Of a stretch of 43,592 nucleotides of DNA, positions 26,001 through 33,752 are shown in pieces (position 1 is the first letter of the stretch; each line of letters opens with the position of its first letter). The stretch covers positions 1-43,592 of the forward strand of contig CACYHR010000011.1 of assembly GCA_902774265.1 (NCBI GenBank), given 5' to 3'. A model generated the notes under the pieces. It was not told the DNA's origin, searched no databases, and saw only the letters and a list, made by a program, of their open reading frames with translations. The position numbers were made by a program, and so were the translations under genes. The DNA is from an uncultured Eubacteriales bacterium. GTDB taxonomy: Bacteria > Bacillota > Clostridia > Peptostreptococcales > Anaerovoracaceae.

Positions 26001-26462
26001 AATCAGGATTCGCTGACCGGAGTCAAGAGCAAGCATGCCTATGTCGAAGAGGAGGAACGCATAAATAAACTGATACGCGAGAGAATTGCAGAACCTTTTG
26101 CTGTCGCGGTATGTGATATCAACGGACTGAAGGAGGTCAATGACAGGTACGGGCACATTGCAGGCGACAAATACATCAAGTCTGCCTGCAGAAAGATATG
26201 TCAGATATTCAAGCACAGTCCTGTCTTCAGGGTAGGCGGTGACGAGTTTGTTGTCATACTGAGAGAATCCGACTTCAGAAACCGTTATGATCTGATCGCT
26301 GAGATGGATCTGCAGAACATAGCGAGCAACAATAAAGGAGAGGGTACCATAGCTATAGGTCTTTCTGAATACAGGCCTGAAGGCGACGATTTCGTTTCGG
26401 ATGTATTTGCAAGGGCCGACAAAATAATGTACGAAAGCAAGGACCATCTTAAAAACTGGTAA
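23028..26462 (+). CDS. REC-GGDEF-EAL-(PAS-like)3-GGDEF cyclic-di-GMP signalling protein
   Basis: A 1144-residue soluble protein. Residues about 15-130 are a receiver domain with phospho-acceptor Asp66 (LVLLDLIMPG). A GGDEF-like domain (about 145-310) has RNADT in place of GGDEF, so it is probably inactive. An EAL phosphodiesterase domain (about 325-575) keeps E349-A-L, NVS, EITE, DDFGTGYSS, LKLD and EGVET, so it looks active. Three PAS-like repeats (about 585-960) each contain a variant of YFVDVTTGHYMEF and DFF. A final GGDEF domain (about 985-1144) has an intact GGDEF at 1070-1074 with no RxxD inhibitory site upstream. It may both make and degrade c-di-GMP under phosphorylation and ligand control. 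No membrane segment is visible. No cognate kinase is adjacent. Confidence 0.93.
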   Translation: MLKSHEKFYSANGKRMVLIADDEAVNRSILGRILEEKYDIIFAVDGNDALEKMKENSSLISLVLLDLIMPGLGGLELLSEMKADPDISNLPVIVVSADLESEARSLHEGALDFISKPFPQPDVVLARVLRTIELSENRDIISSTERDPLTGLYNREFFYRYAVQYDNHHADTEMDAIIIDVNHFRMINERFGTGYGDEVLRRIGERIRELVRDTGGIVARRNADTFMIYCPHGKDYQTILDNAAKELSGDDNEEYKNSRVRLRMGVYPKVDKSLEIERRFERAKMAADKVRESYTRNIGIYNRLLHEKELHNAQMIDEFPAAIEEEQFKVYYQPKYDIRPGVPVMAGAEALVRWQHPVMGMVSPGDFIPLFEDNGLIRELDNYVWRHAAGQIRSWKDRFDFSVPVSVNVSRVDMYDDNLIETFAGILREFDLTTEDLHLEITESAYTQDSEQIIDTVKHLRDLGFHIEMDDFGTGYSSLSMISKLPVDALKLDMGFIRSAFSPDGNTRMIEIIIDIADFLGVPVIAEGVETGEQLNKLKEMGCDLVQGYYFSRPIPPLEYEKFVEESKSFADMGRDAGDALSSGFRSIYYINTKDNSYVEFSAKASGNDLHIENTGSDFFKEIKQIVVHHVDVEDQRRILNGLSKKNLLECIRESGMWSDNYRIADIGDSVISEVRAAAADTHDNYHIAVGFSDISSEELLKGSRVIEENYLNSITYALARDAESLYFVDVTTGHYMEFRNGGEYNKIRLEIRGMDFFEECRNNMDKVIYSEDLERVAAAMDRDNLLAILEQNDSFYISYRLMIEGEPAFYSLKAVWAEGARGRHMVIGVSNMGRSWIHADVNEAGRMNNVTFSRIARALSQDYFTIYYVDSESGWFVEYSSSADYRNLGIEKSGNDFFAMSRRNAQKYIYEHDRAEFLEVFTKENVLNEVRRNKTFTFTYRLLLNDKPVYVHMKISGMDGGDDTHLVIGVSNVDEQIRREQEHQNAVRVANQDSLTGVKSKHAYVEEEERINKLIRERIAEPFAVAVCDINGLKEVNDRYGHIAGDKYIKSACRKICQIFKHSPVFRVGGDEFVVILRESDFRNRYDLIAEMDLQNIASNNKGEGTIAIGLSEYRPEGDDFVSDVFARADKIMYESKDHLKNW

Positions 26463-26491
26463 AGACGATAGTAATCAAGGGGAGACAGAGA

Positions 26492-28105
26492 ATGAGCAAA
26501 ATATATATCACAGGCCATCGCAATCCTGATCTGGACAGTCTTTGTGCTGCTGCATCATATGCGCAGCTCAAAAATATGACTGATTCCGCTAATGAATATA
26601 AAGCAGTGCACTGCAGCCCTGTTTCGGATTCCGTACGCAGACAGATGGAGGCAATGGAACTTGAGATTCCTGTGTACATGAAGGATGTCAGGCCAAAGGT
26701 AAGGGATGTTATTCTGACGCCTGAAAATCATCTGCAGGAGGATCAGCCTATATTCGATCTTATCAGGACATACAGCACGGACAAGCCTTCGGTCATTCCT
26801 ATATACAGCGGTGATGATTTTAAAGGCCTGCTTAGTGTGGATGACATAACAGCCTGGTTTCTCGAGGACAACAAAGAGGATATCCCTGAATACACATTCA
26901 GTATAGACAATGTGCTGAAGGTGCTGCCCGGAGAGATGCTGCACCGGGGCAGCGAAGAGGTGGTTACGGGAAAGCTGCTTGTGGGGGCGGCTTCTCTGGA
27001 ATCATTTCGTGACAGGATAAATATGTACAGAGACTGCATAGTAATACTGGGAAATCGTCCTGAACACATACGATATGCCGCAGAAATGCAGGCGCCGATG
27101 ATCATCATAACTGCGGATGAAGCGCCGGAGATCGATTTCTCCGCCTACAAAGGCACTGTTTTCCGGACCTCGATCGGTACTGCCGAAACAGTCCGGAGAG
27201 CCCGTCTGATCGAGCCGATCGGATCGATGATGGAACAGGAAACCGGTATTATTGATGCAGATGATCTTTTCGTCGATGCCAAATCCATTTTTGCGAATTC
27301 ACACACGCGGGGTCTTGCTGTAATGAGCGGCGGCAGATTCGAGGGCTTCATCACCAGAAGATGTCTGCTTGATACCCCTAAATACAATGTGATCATGGTA
27401 GACCATAATGAGCCTGCTCAGAGCATAGACGGCATAGAGACTGCTGATGTGGTGGAGATAATAGATCATCACAGACTGGACGCGGTCTCGACAAGCATGC
27501 CTATTTTCATAGATGCGGAGCCGCTCGGCAGCACATGCACGATAGTTTATCAGCAGTATTTAAGACACGGAATAATGCCTGATGCTTATATCGCGAAGGT
27601 CATGCTGACGGGCATAATAGCGGATACACTGATACTCAGAAGCCCGACGACTACAGCGACGGATATAAGCACTGTCGAGATGCTTGCAAGACTAGCAAAG
27701 ATCGGCAGCATAGAGGAATTCGGTGAGAAGCTGTTCAGCATTACCGATAATCTTGCGATTCAGGATCCTGCAGAGTCGATACTTTCGGATTTCAAGAAAT
27801 ATGAATCGGGCGGCATAAGGATCGGTATAGGTCAGTGCGAGGTCACGACTCTGAGCAATGTAAACGATTATGCGGATGAGTATCTGAAGACCCTTGATGA
27901 TGTGCGGCATCAGGAAGGTCTTGACTGGGCTATGCTGATGATAACCGATGTGCTGAGAGAAAAGAGCGTACTGCTTGTAACTGAGCATAAAGTAGCAAAG
28001 GATCTGCCGTATGTGCGTCTTAAGGATCATATTTACAGTATGCCGGGAGTGATGAGCCGAAAGAAGCAGCTGCTTCCGACTATATTGTCTGTCACTGCCA
28101 GGTGA
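26492..28105 (+). CDS. Manganese-dependent inorganic pyrophosphatase with CBS/DRTGG domains
   Basis: A family II (DHH) pyrophosphatase. Catalytic motifs are GHRNPDLDS at the N-terminus, VDHNE, IIDHHRLD, a GSTCTIV segment and a C-terminal SRKKQ. Between the first and second motifs is an insert of about 240 residues with two CBS units split by a DRTGG-type domain, the regulatory insert of nucleotide-controlled CBS-PPases. The length of 537 fits that subclass. Such enzymes remove pyrophosphate and respond to adenine nucleotides. The ribosome site agggga precedes the ATG by about 9 bases; the gene lies 29 bases after the c-di-GMP gene and may share its transcript. Confidence 0.94.
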   Translation: MSKIYITGHRNPDLDSLCAAASYAQLKNMTDSANEYKAVHCSPVSDSVRRQMEAMELEIPVYMKDVRPKVRDVILTPENHLQEDQPIFDLIRTYSTDKPSVIPIYSGDDFKGLLSVDDITAWFLEDNKEDIPEYTFSIDNVLKVLPGEMLHRGSEEVVTGKLLVGAASLESFRDRINMYRDCIVILGNRPEHIRYAAEMQAPMIIITADEAPEIDFSAYKGTVFRTSIGTAETVRRARLIEPIGSMMEQETGIIDADDLFVDAKSIFANSHTRGLAVMSGGRFEGFITRRCLLDTPKYNVIMVDHNEPAQSIDGIETADVVEIIDHHRLDAVSTSMPIFIDAEPLGSTCTIVYQQYLRHGIMPDAYIAKVMLTGIIADTLILRSPTTTATDISTVEMLARLAKIGSIEEFGEKLFSITDNLAIQDPAESILSDFKKYESGGIRIGIGQCEVTTLSNVNDYADEYLKTLDDVRHQEGLDWAMLMITDVLREKSVLLVTEHKVAKDLPYVRLKDHIYSMPGVMSRKKQLLPTILSVTAR

Positions 28106-28180
28106 TAAAGCCGTTCGGGGAATTTAAACTGCACAGAGATTATTCGTGATAGAATGCGATAAAAGAGGAGGATGATAACA

Positions 28181-29356
28181 ATGTCTATAATGGAATACTT
28201 TACACCTACACATGTGTATTTCGGCGCAGGAGCTGCTGAGAAGACAGCTGAGGTTCTTAAAAAGGAAGGAGCTTCAAAGGTTCTGGTGCATTTCGGTACG
28301 GGATCGGTAAAAAGATCAGGTCTTCTTGATCGCGTGGAAAAAGATCTTGCAGATCACGGGATCGAATTCGTCGAGCTCGGCGGCGTCGTGCCTAATCCGA
28401 GAGTAAGCCTGGTGCGCAAGGGCATCGAGCTGGTAAAGGAAAACGATATTGATTTCATACTTGCAGTAGGAGGCGGTTCCGTGCTCGACAGTGCCAAGGC
28501 TATCGGTTATGGAGCTTTTGGCGGAGGAGATGTATGGGATTTCTACTGCGGCAAAAGAAAGGTAGAGGGAACAGTGCCTGTAGCGACTGTTCTTACACTC
28601 TCCGCTACCGGTTCCGAGATGAGTGATTCTTCGGTAATAACAAATGATGAGACCGAGATAACATACAAGAGAGGCTGCAATACTGATTTCGGAAGAGTCA
28701 GATGTGCTTTCCTTGATCCGGAGCTCACATATACGGTATCTGCCTACCAGACAGCGAGCGGTTCGACCGATATAATGATGCATACCCTGGAGAGATATTT
28801 CCATCAGGGCTATGCACTCGATATGACAGATAAACTGTCATTTGCCCTGCTCAAAGAGGTAATGGAGAGCGCACCTGAGGCGATCGAAAAACCTGATGAT
28901 TACGATGCGAGAGCTAATCTGATGTGGGCAGGCTCGATATCCCACAACGGACTCATGGCAGCCGGCAACTCCAACAGGGGCGACTGGGCATGTCACCAGA
29001 TAGAACACGAGCTTTCGGCTGAATTTGATGTGGCGCACGGAGCCGGCCTTGCTGCGATCTGGGGATCGTGGGCAAGATACGTTCTCGATACAGACCCTTC
29101 GAGATTCGCCAAGCTGGGACAGGGAGTGTTCGGAACGGATGATCCTGTCAGGACAATAGAATGCTTTGAGGAATTCTTCAGATCCATCAATATGCCTACA
29201 GATCTGAAGGGCCTGGGGCTTGACTTTGACGAGGCGGCATGCCGCAAAGCAGCCCTCGGAGTCACATTCCAGGATGCCCGCACCATAGGCAATTTCAAGG
29301 TGCTGAATACTGAAGACATTTTCAATATCTACATGATGGCAGCCGGACTGAAATAA
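28181..29356 (+). CDS. Iron-containing alcohol dehydrogenase (butanol dehydrogenase-like)
   Basis: A 391-residue group III alcohol dehydrogenase. The nucleotide-binding GGGSVLDSAKAIG and metal-ligand motifs (STDIMMHTLERYF, HNGLMAAG, HQIEHELSAEFDVAHGAGLA) are intact. It resembles the BdhA/YqhD-type enzymes that reduce aldehydes with NAD(P)H. The ATG at 28172 touches gaggagg, while the in-frame ATG at 28181 is nine bases away, so 28181 is the likely start. It fits fermentative redox balancing. Substrate and cofactor cannot be fixed from sequence. Confidence 0.93.
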   Translation: MSIMEYFTPTHVYFGAGAAEKTAEVLKKEGASKVLVHFGTGSVKRSGLLDRVEKDLADHGIEFVELGGVVPNPRVSLVRKGIELVKENDIDFILAVGGGSVLDSAKAIGYGAFGGGDVWDFYCGKRKVEGTVPVATVLTLSATGSEMSDSSVITNDETEITYKRGCNTDFGRVRCAFLDPELTYTVSAYQTASGSTDIMMHTLERYFHQGYALDMTDKLSFALLKEVMESAPEAIEKPDDYDARANLMWAGSISHNGLMAAGNSNRGDWACHQIEHELSAEFDVAHGAGLAAIWGSWARYVLDTDPSRFAKLGQGVFGTDDPVRTIECFEEFFRSINMPTDLKGLGLDFDEAACRKAALGVTFQDARTIGNFKVLNTEDIFNIYMMAAGLK

Positions 29357-29403
29357 CAGACCAAAGGTCGTGCAGATCATTCTGCAGAGAGGATGTGTGG
29401 AAA

Positions 29404-30141
29404 ATGAATACAGAAATAGAAAAACTCAGACAGATTATCGACGATAGCAGCAACATAGTCTTTTTCGGCGGAGCAGGCGTGTCGACAGAGAGCGGTATTC
29501 CGGATTTCCGCAGCGCAAACGGCATATATAATCAGGATCTCGGCCGCAATGTATCGCCTGAAGAGATGATATCGCACAGTTTTTACATGAGGCATACCGA
29601 AGACTTCTATGAGTTCTACAAGGACAAGCTCATTTATTCCGATGCAAAGCCTAATGCCTGTCACAGGGCTCTTGCCGAACTCGAAAAACAGGGAAAGGTA
29701 AGCGCGGTAGTCACCCAGAATATCGACGGGCTGCACCAGCTTGCCGGAAGCAGGACGGTATTTGAGCTGCATGGATCGGTGCTGCGCAATTACTGCGAGC
29801 GATGCGGGGAATTTTATGATGTGAACAAGGTGCTTGAATCAGAGGGTGTACCTTACTGCGATAAGTGCGGAGGCAGGATCAAACCTGATGTTGTCCTTTA
29901 TGAAGAGGGTCTGGATGACAGAGTGGTCAACGGTGCTGTCAATGCCATAGCTCAGGCCGATACCCTCATAATCGGCGGAACTACGCTTATCGTTTATCCG
30001 GCGGCCGGATTCATAAGATATTTCCGCGGCAGACATCTGGTGCTTATCAATATGACAGCAACCCAGGCTGACGGAGACGCCGAGCTGGTTATAAGAGAGC
30101 CTATCGGCAAAGTCTTCAGTCAGCTCATGGGATGGGTATAG
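29404..30141 (+). CDS. NAD-dependent protein deacylase, sirtuin family
   Basis: A 245-residue class of SIR2 protein. The NAD site (GGAGVSTESGIPDFRS), TQNIDGLH, the catalytic His in ELHGSVL, and a zinc ribbon with two CxxC pairs (CERC, CDKC) are all visible. It removes acetyl or longer acyl groups from lysines with NAD consumption. A GTG at 29395 is in frame, but the ATG at 29404, about 11 bases from agagagg, is equally possible. It follows the alcohol dehydrogenase by 47 bases. Confidence 0.94.
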   Translation: MNTEIEKLRQIIDDSSNIVFFGGAGVSTESGIPDFRSANGIYNQDLGRNVSPEEMISHSFYMRHTEDFYEFYKDKLIYSDAKPNACHRALAELEKQGKVSAVVTQNIDGLHQLAGSRTVFELHGSVLRNYCERCGEFYDVNKVLESEGVPYCDKCGGRIKPDVVLYEEGLDDRVVNGAVNAIAQADTLIIGGTTLIVYPAAGFIRYFRGRHLVLINMTATQADGDAELVIREPIGKVFSQLMGWV

Positions 30142-30203
30142 TTTTTTTCAATAATTAAATCCCTGTTAATGAGTGTATAGTAATGATGTTAAGTATCGTG
30201 CAG

Positions 30204-30232
30204 TGATCCGCAGATCGGATGATGGCGGATCA
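30204..30232 (+). promoter_or_regulatory. Hairpin in the yedF leader
   Basis: An 8-bp perfect stem TGATCCGC (30204-30211) and GCGGATCA (30225-30232) with a 13-base loop sits 44 bases before the yedF start, between the sirtuin stop and the ribosome site. No U-run follows, so it is not a terminator. A leader or RNA-stability role is possible. Confidence 0.35.
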
Positions 30233-30275
30233 TATCATATCCAAAGATGTTGAAATAACAGGGAGGAATAATAAA

Positions 30276-30851
30276 ATGAGATTGGATGCAGGCGGCAAGC
30301 AGTGCCCTATTCCTGTAATTATGGCAAAGAAAGAGCTCGAAGCAGGCGAGCAGGACGTTGAGATCATCGTTGACGGACAGACTCAGATAGACAATCTGGT
30401 AAGACTCGGAGATACACTCGGAAGACCTGCTTCTTACGAAGCACTCGGAGATAAATTCCTGGTAAAATTTGCTAACGGCGAGACAAAGGTCGGTGCATCC
30501 GGCGCTGAGTCCGACACATATGCAGTCTTCTTCAACTCAAATGCTATCGGAACAAACAACAGCGAGCTGGGTGGAAATCTGGCGAAGATGGCTATATTCA
30601 CACTCAGCGAATCCGACAAGATCCCTTCATATGTTCTGTTCATGAACGAGGGCGTTAAGCTTGTCACAGGTGTTGAGCCTCAGATCGTTGAGAATCTCGA
30701 AACGCTTATCGAAAAGGGATCCAAGGTACTTGTATGCGGAACATGCCTCAATTTCTACGGCATCAAGGACGAGCTCAAAGTAGGTACAGTCAGCAACATG
30801 TATGACATCCTCGGCGCAATGCAGGAGGTAAGCAAGGTTATCAAGCTGTAG
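30276..30851 (+). CDS. yedF: YedF-type sulfurtransferase-like selenium metabolism protein
   Basis: A 191-residue two-domain protein. The N-terminal TusA-like domain has the CPIP motif at Cys10-Pro13, typical of sulfur and selenium carriers. The C-terminal half looks like a DsrE/DsrF-like domain with CGTC near residue 155. The start is ATG 30276, preceded by gggagga; the longer frame from 30219 has no support. A DUF3343 gene follows 21 bases later. The pairing YedF plus DUF3343 is known from selenium-using anaerobes, but SelA, SelB and SelD are not in this window, so the role here is inference. Confidence 0.9.
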   Translation: MRLDAGGKQCPIPVIMAKKELEAGEQDVEIIVDGQTQIDNLVRLGDTLGRPASYEALGDKFLVKFANGETKVGASGAESDTYAVFFNSNAIGTNNSELGGNLAKMAIFTLSESDKIPSYVLFMNEGVKLVTGVEPQIVENLETLIEKGSKVLVCGTCLNFYGIKDELKVGTVSNMYDILGAMQEVSKVIKL

Positions 30852-30872
30852 ATCTGAGATCGGACGATAAAA

Positions 30873-31151
30873 ATGGATGAATACTATTTACTGACATTTG
30901 AATCCACTCACGCCGCGATTTCGACGGAAAAGATACTGAAGCCCGCAGAGGTGCGCATTATGCCTGTACCGCGCTTTATCTCCGCAAGCTGCGGCATTTC
31001 TATCCGCATCAGCCCTGACAGGCGCGTGCAGGCGGAGCAGATATTCCGTGAGCAGAGCAAACTGACTGTGGATGATTATACATATTATCATGTAAAGCGG
31101 GATAAAGAGAGTGGTGAGACCGACTGCAGACAGATAGAGCATATAGTTTAG
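30873..31151 (+). CDS. DUF3343 protein, putative Se/S carrier-like
   Basis: A 92-residue protein beginning MDEYYLLTFESTHAAISTEK, typical of DUF3343, followed by a single conserved-looking Cys in SASCGISIRI at about residue 40. The family is described as putative selenium or sulfur carriers and is often downstream of yedF, as here. Function remains uncharacterised. The operon ends with a strong terminator 38 bases after its stop. Confidence 0.85.
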   Translation: MDEYYLLTFESTHAAISTEKILKPAEVRIMPVPRFISASCGISIRISPDRRVQAEQIFREQSKLTVDDYTYYHVKRDKESGETDCRQIEHIV

Positions 31152-31188
31152 ACGCTGCTCTTCATAATGTTGAATACTGAATCGAAAG

Positions 31189-31223
31189 CTGGTGCATTGC
31201 TGATGACGATGCATCAGTTTTTT
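31189..31223 (+). terminator. Rho-independent terminator of the yedF-DUF3343 operon
   Basis: A 9-bp stem (31189-31197 with 31209-31217, one G-U pair) with an 11-base loop is followed by six T residues (31218-31223). Confidence 0.8.
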
Positions 31224-31234
31224 ATATTATCTTC

Positions 31235-31264
31235 TTGTGAAAAACCTTGCTCTTAGTGTAAAAT
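31235..31264 (+). promoter_or_regulatory. Promoter of the HAD-phosphatase gene
   Basis: TTGTGA (31235-31240) and TAAAAT (31259-31264) are separated by 18 bases, directly after a terminator and 38 bases before the ATG at 31302. Confidence 0.5.
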
Positions 31265-31301
31265 ATTATGAATATTTTTTGTTCGGGACGGAGAACTGGC
31301 T

Positions 31302-31946
31302 ATGGATAAAATGATAATCTTTGATCTTGACGGGACTCTATGGGATTCTTCCGTGCAGGTTGCGGAATCATGGAATATGGTACTCGAAGAGAATACGGGC
31401 AGGAAATGGAATCTGACTGCTGCTGACATATCGCGGAATATGGGCAAGACTATGGATCAGATAGCGGACGACCTTTTTTCGGAATATGAACCGGACGAGC
31501 GCTATGCAATGGCAAGATACTGCGAAGTCTTTGAGAACGCATATATCACTGAACATGGCGGTGACATGTATCCGGGTGTGACAGAGACCCTTCATAAGAT
31601 GCATGAGGCAGGATACATAATGTCTGTAGTAAGCAACTGCCAGAAGGATTATGTCAGGGCATTCCTTGATTCCATGAAGATGCATGAAGTATTCACTGAT
31701 TACGAGGAATGGGGCCGCAGCGGATATCTCAAAGCCGATAATATCCGTCTTGTCATGCAGAGAAATAATATTTCCGGGGCTGTATATGTAGGAGATATAC
31801 AGGCGGATGCCGATGCTGCAGCAAAGGCAGGCGTCCCGTGCATCTGGGCCTCTTACGGCTTCGGGCATATAGAACATCCTGCAGCAGTACTGGACAGCTT
31901 CGATAAGCTGCCGGCTCTGCTTAAGGAACTCGGAATTATCGGATGA
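31302..31946 (+). CDS. HAD-superfamily hydrolase, phosphoglycolate-phosphatase-like
   Basis: A 214-residue HAD phosphatase with motif I FDLDGT (Asp8 and Asp10), a helical cap (about 16-85), motif II VVSNCQ, motif III Lys in YLKADN and motif IV GDIQADADAA. The cap type (C1) and length match Gph/beta-phosphoglucomutase-like enzymes. The physiological substrate is unknown. It has its own promoter and leads a set of close same-strand genes. The next gene begins 36 bases later. Confidence 0.9.
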   Translation: MDKMIIFDLDGTLWDSSVQVAESWNMVLEENTGRKWNLTAADISRNMGKTMDQIADDLFSEYEPDERYAMARYCEVFENAYITEHGGDMYPGVTETLHKMHEAGYIMSVVSNCQKDYVRAFLDSMKMHEVFTDYEEWGRSGYLKADNIRLVMQRNNISGAVYVGDIQADADAAAKAGVPCIWASYGFGHIEHPAAVLDSFDKLPALLKELGIIG

Positions 31947-31981
31947 TGGGGTTTATCGAATAACGAAAGGGGCAGAACCAG

Positions 31982-32842
31982 TTGAGAAATAAAAGAAGAG
32001 ACGGGGAGAGGATAAGAGGACTGGATGGTTTTCACCTTATACTGCCATATGTAATGCCCAAAAGGACAGAGGCAGAGGTATCGCTGACAGAGCAGTTCGA
32101 TGTCACCGAACTTGTCAGGTATATGGACAGAAGAAACAAAGAAGAAGGAACAAATCTGAAAATATTCCATGCGATATGCACGGCTGTTGCGAGGACCATA
32201 TACCACAGACCTAAGCTTAATATCTTTATCTCCGGCAGGACGTTTTATCAGAGAAATGATATAACTCTGTCATTCGTGGTGAAACAGCAATTCAAAGACG
32301 ATGGCGGTGAGTCGCTTATGTTCATGAAGGTAGAGCCTGACATGAACCTCGACTCTGTTTCAAAGCTGATCCTGGGCGATGTCAAAAAAGTCCGCAGGGA
32401 AAAAGCAAATGATCTTGATAAACTGATGGATATAGTCGGCAATATGCCGAGATTCGTGCTCGAAGGATTTTTCGGCACTCTGAGAGTGCTCGAATACCAC
32501 GGCATAATGCCAAAAGCTCTGACAGCGGGAGATCCGAACTATTCAACAGTCCTGCTTGCCAATCTCGGATCGATAGGAGCGGATGCCTGCTATCATCATC
32601 TGAATAATTACGGTACATGCTCGATAATGATCACTATCGGAACTCTGCACAAGGAGAATAAGATAATGCCTGACGGCAGTACCGATGTGAGGGATGTGAT
32701 AAACTGCGCATTCACTATAGATGAGAGAATCGCAGACGGATTCTATTTCGCCAAATCGCTCAGAATAGCGAAATATGTTCTGGAGCATCCGGAGGCGATG
32801 GAGGAGTCTATCTCCGAACCTGTGCCTGTTGAATTAGACTAG
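31982..32842 (+). CDS. Stand-alone 2-oxoacid dehydrogenase E2-like acyltransferase-fold protein
   Basis: The 286-residue protein matches the chloramphenicol-acetyltransferase/E2 catalytic fold. It has FHAICTAVARTIYHRPKLNIFI, a NYSTVLLANLGSIGADACYHHLNNYG region and an end motif NCAFTIDERIADG. Real E2 enzymes end with DHRxxDG, where the His is catalytic; here Glu replaces that His, so catalysis is doubtful. There are no lipoyl or E3-binding domains. The start is TTG at 31982 with aaagggg nine bases upstream. No E1 or E3 subunit is nearby. It may be a non-enzymatic or altered-substrate member. Function is unknown. Confidence 0.8.
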   Translation: MRNKRRDGERIRGLDGFHLILPYVMPKRTEAEVSLTEQFDVTELVRYMDRRNKEEGTNLKIFHAICTAVARTIYHRPKLNIFISGRTFYQRNDITLSFVVKQQFKDDGGESLMFMKVEPDMNLDSVSKLILGDVKKVRREKANDLDKLMDIVGNMPRFVLEGFFGTLRVLEYHGIMPKALTAGDPNYSTVLLANLGSIGADACYHHLNNYGTCSIMITIGTLHKENKIMPDGSTDVRDVINCAFTIDERIADGFYFAKSLRIAKYVLEHPEAMEESISEPVPVELD

Positions 32843-32946
32843 AATAAAAGACGGTATCTGCCGGCCGGAAGCGATGGATGATACAGACCGGCGCAACAGA
32901 CCGGCATCGGTTTCTGAAGTTTACTGATAAGGGGAAATGGAAGATT

Positions 32947-33732
32947 ATGGGGAATACCGGGAATACTAAAAAAATCAAGCTGACTCCGGTGAGCGTGTGG
33001 CATTATGTCAGACTTACATACAGATCTATTCTGTTCATACTTTTAATTATTGGATATGTCAGATACAGATTCATTTATCATGAACCGTTTATCATAGGAC
33101 TTGAAAAGATGCCTGTGATTATTTATGTAGTATGGGCGGTATATGTTATCGAGATGCTGTTCCGATTCTTTCCGTCAAAGCTTGAGAGCCCGGGCTGCCA
33201 GAAACAGTTCGCGCGCAACTATATCAAGACGGGAGAGACGGACATTATTATTCCGGATAACAACGGAACAGTGCTGGCGCTCTTTATATGGATAGTATTC
33301 AACCTTATATTCGGTGCCCTTCACATGAAAGGGATACTCGATGACGGAATCATGATACTGCTCTGCGGTGCTTATTCGGTATGCGATCTGATCTGCATAT
33401 TGTTCTTCTGTCCGTTCCAGTCATGGATACTCAAAAACAAATGCTGCAGTGCATGCCGCATCTACAACTGGGATTATGCTATGATGTTCACCCCGCTTTT
33501 TTTCGTAGAGAAGACTTACACATGGAGCCTGTTGGCGCTGTCGATTGCGCTGCTGATCAGGTGGGAGCTTACATTCTATCTGCATCCTGAGAGATTCTCC
33601 GAACATACCAACGCTTATCTCAAATGCACCAACTGCACTGAAAAGCTCTGCACTCACAAGAAACAGCTGCACAGCCTGTGGAAAAAGACAGCAGCATATA
33701 CTGCAGAACGCAAAAAAGCTCTTGAAAAGTAA
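32947..33732 (+). CDS. Membrane protein with conserved-looking cysteine clusters, unknown function
   Basis: A 261-residue protein with four to six hydrophobic segments (about 22-40, 60-80, 125-145, 155-175, 200-220). Cysteines cluster in FFCPFQSWILKNKCCSACRIYNWDY and in a C-terminal LKCTNCTEKLCTHK. The frame is open from 32878, but ggaag just before the ATG at 32947 and the first clear helix support the later start. The cysteines could bind metal or form disulfides; this is a guess from spacing. No family is recognised. It sits between the E2-like gene and rarA. Confidence 0.75.
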   Translation: MGNTGNTKKIKLTPVSVWHYVRLTYRSILFILLIIGYVRYRFIYHEPFIIGLEKMPVIIYVVWAVYVIEMLFRFFPSKLESPGCQKQFARNYIKTGETDIIIPDNNGTVLALFIWIVFNLIFGALHMKGILDDGIMILLCGAYSVCDLICILFFCPFQSWILKNKCCSACRIYNWDYAMMFTPLFFVEKTYTWSLLALSIALLIRWELTFYLHPERFSEHTNAYLKCTNCTEKLCTHKKQLHSLWKKTAAYTAERKKALEK

Positions 33733-33752
33733 AAATCACCGGATATTGAAAG

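Noticed and set aside
25671-26447. Minus-strand open frames opposite the c-di-GMP gene (also 23769-24425 and 24681-25544)
   Set aside because: The plus strand encodes intact REC, EAL and GGDEF domains; the antisense products show no motif.
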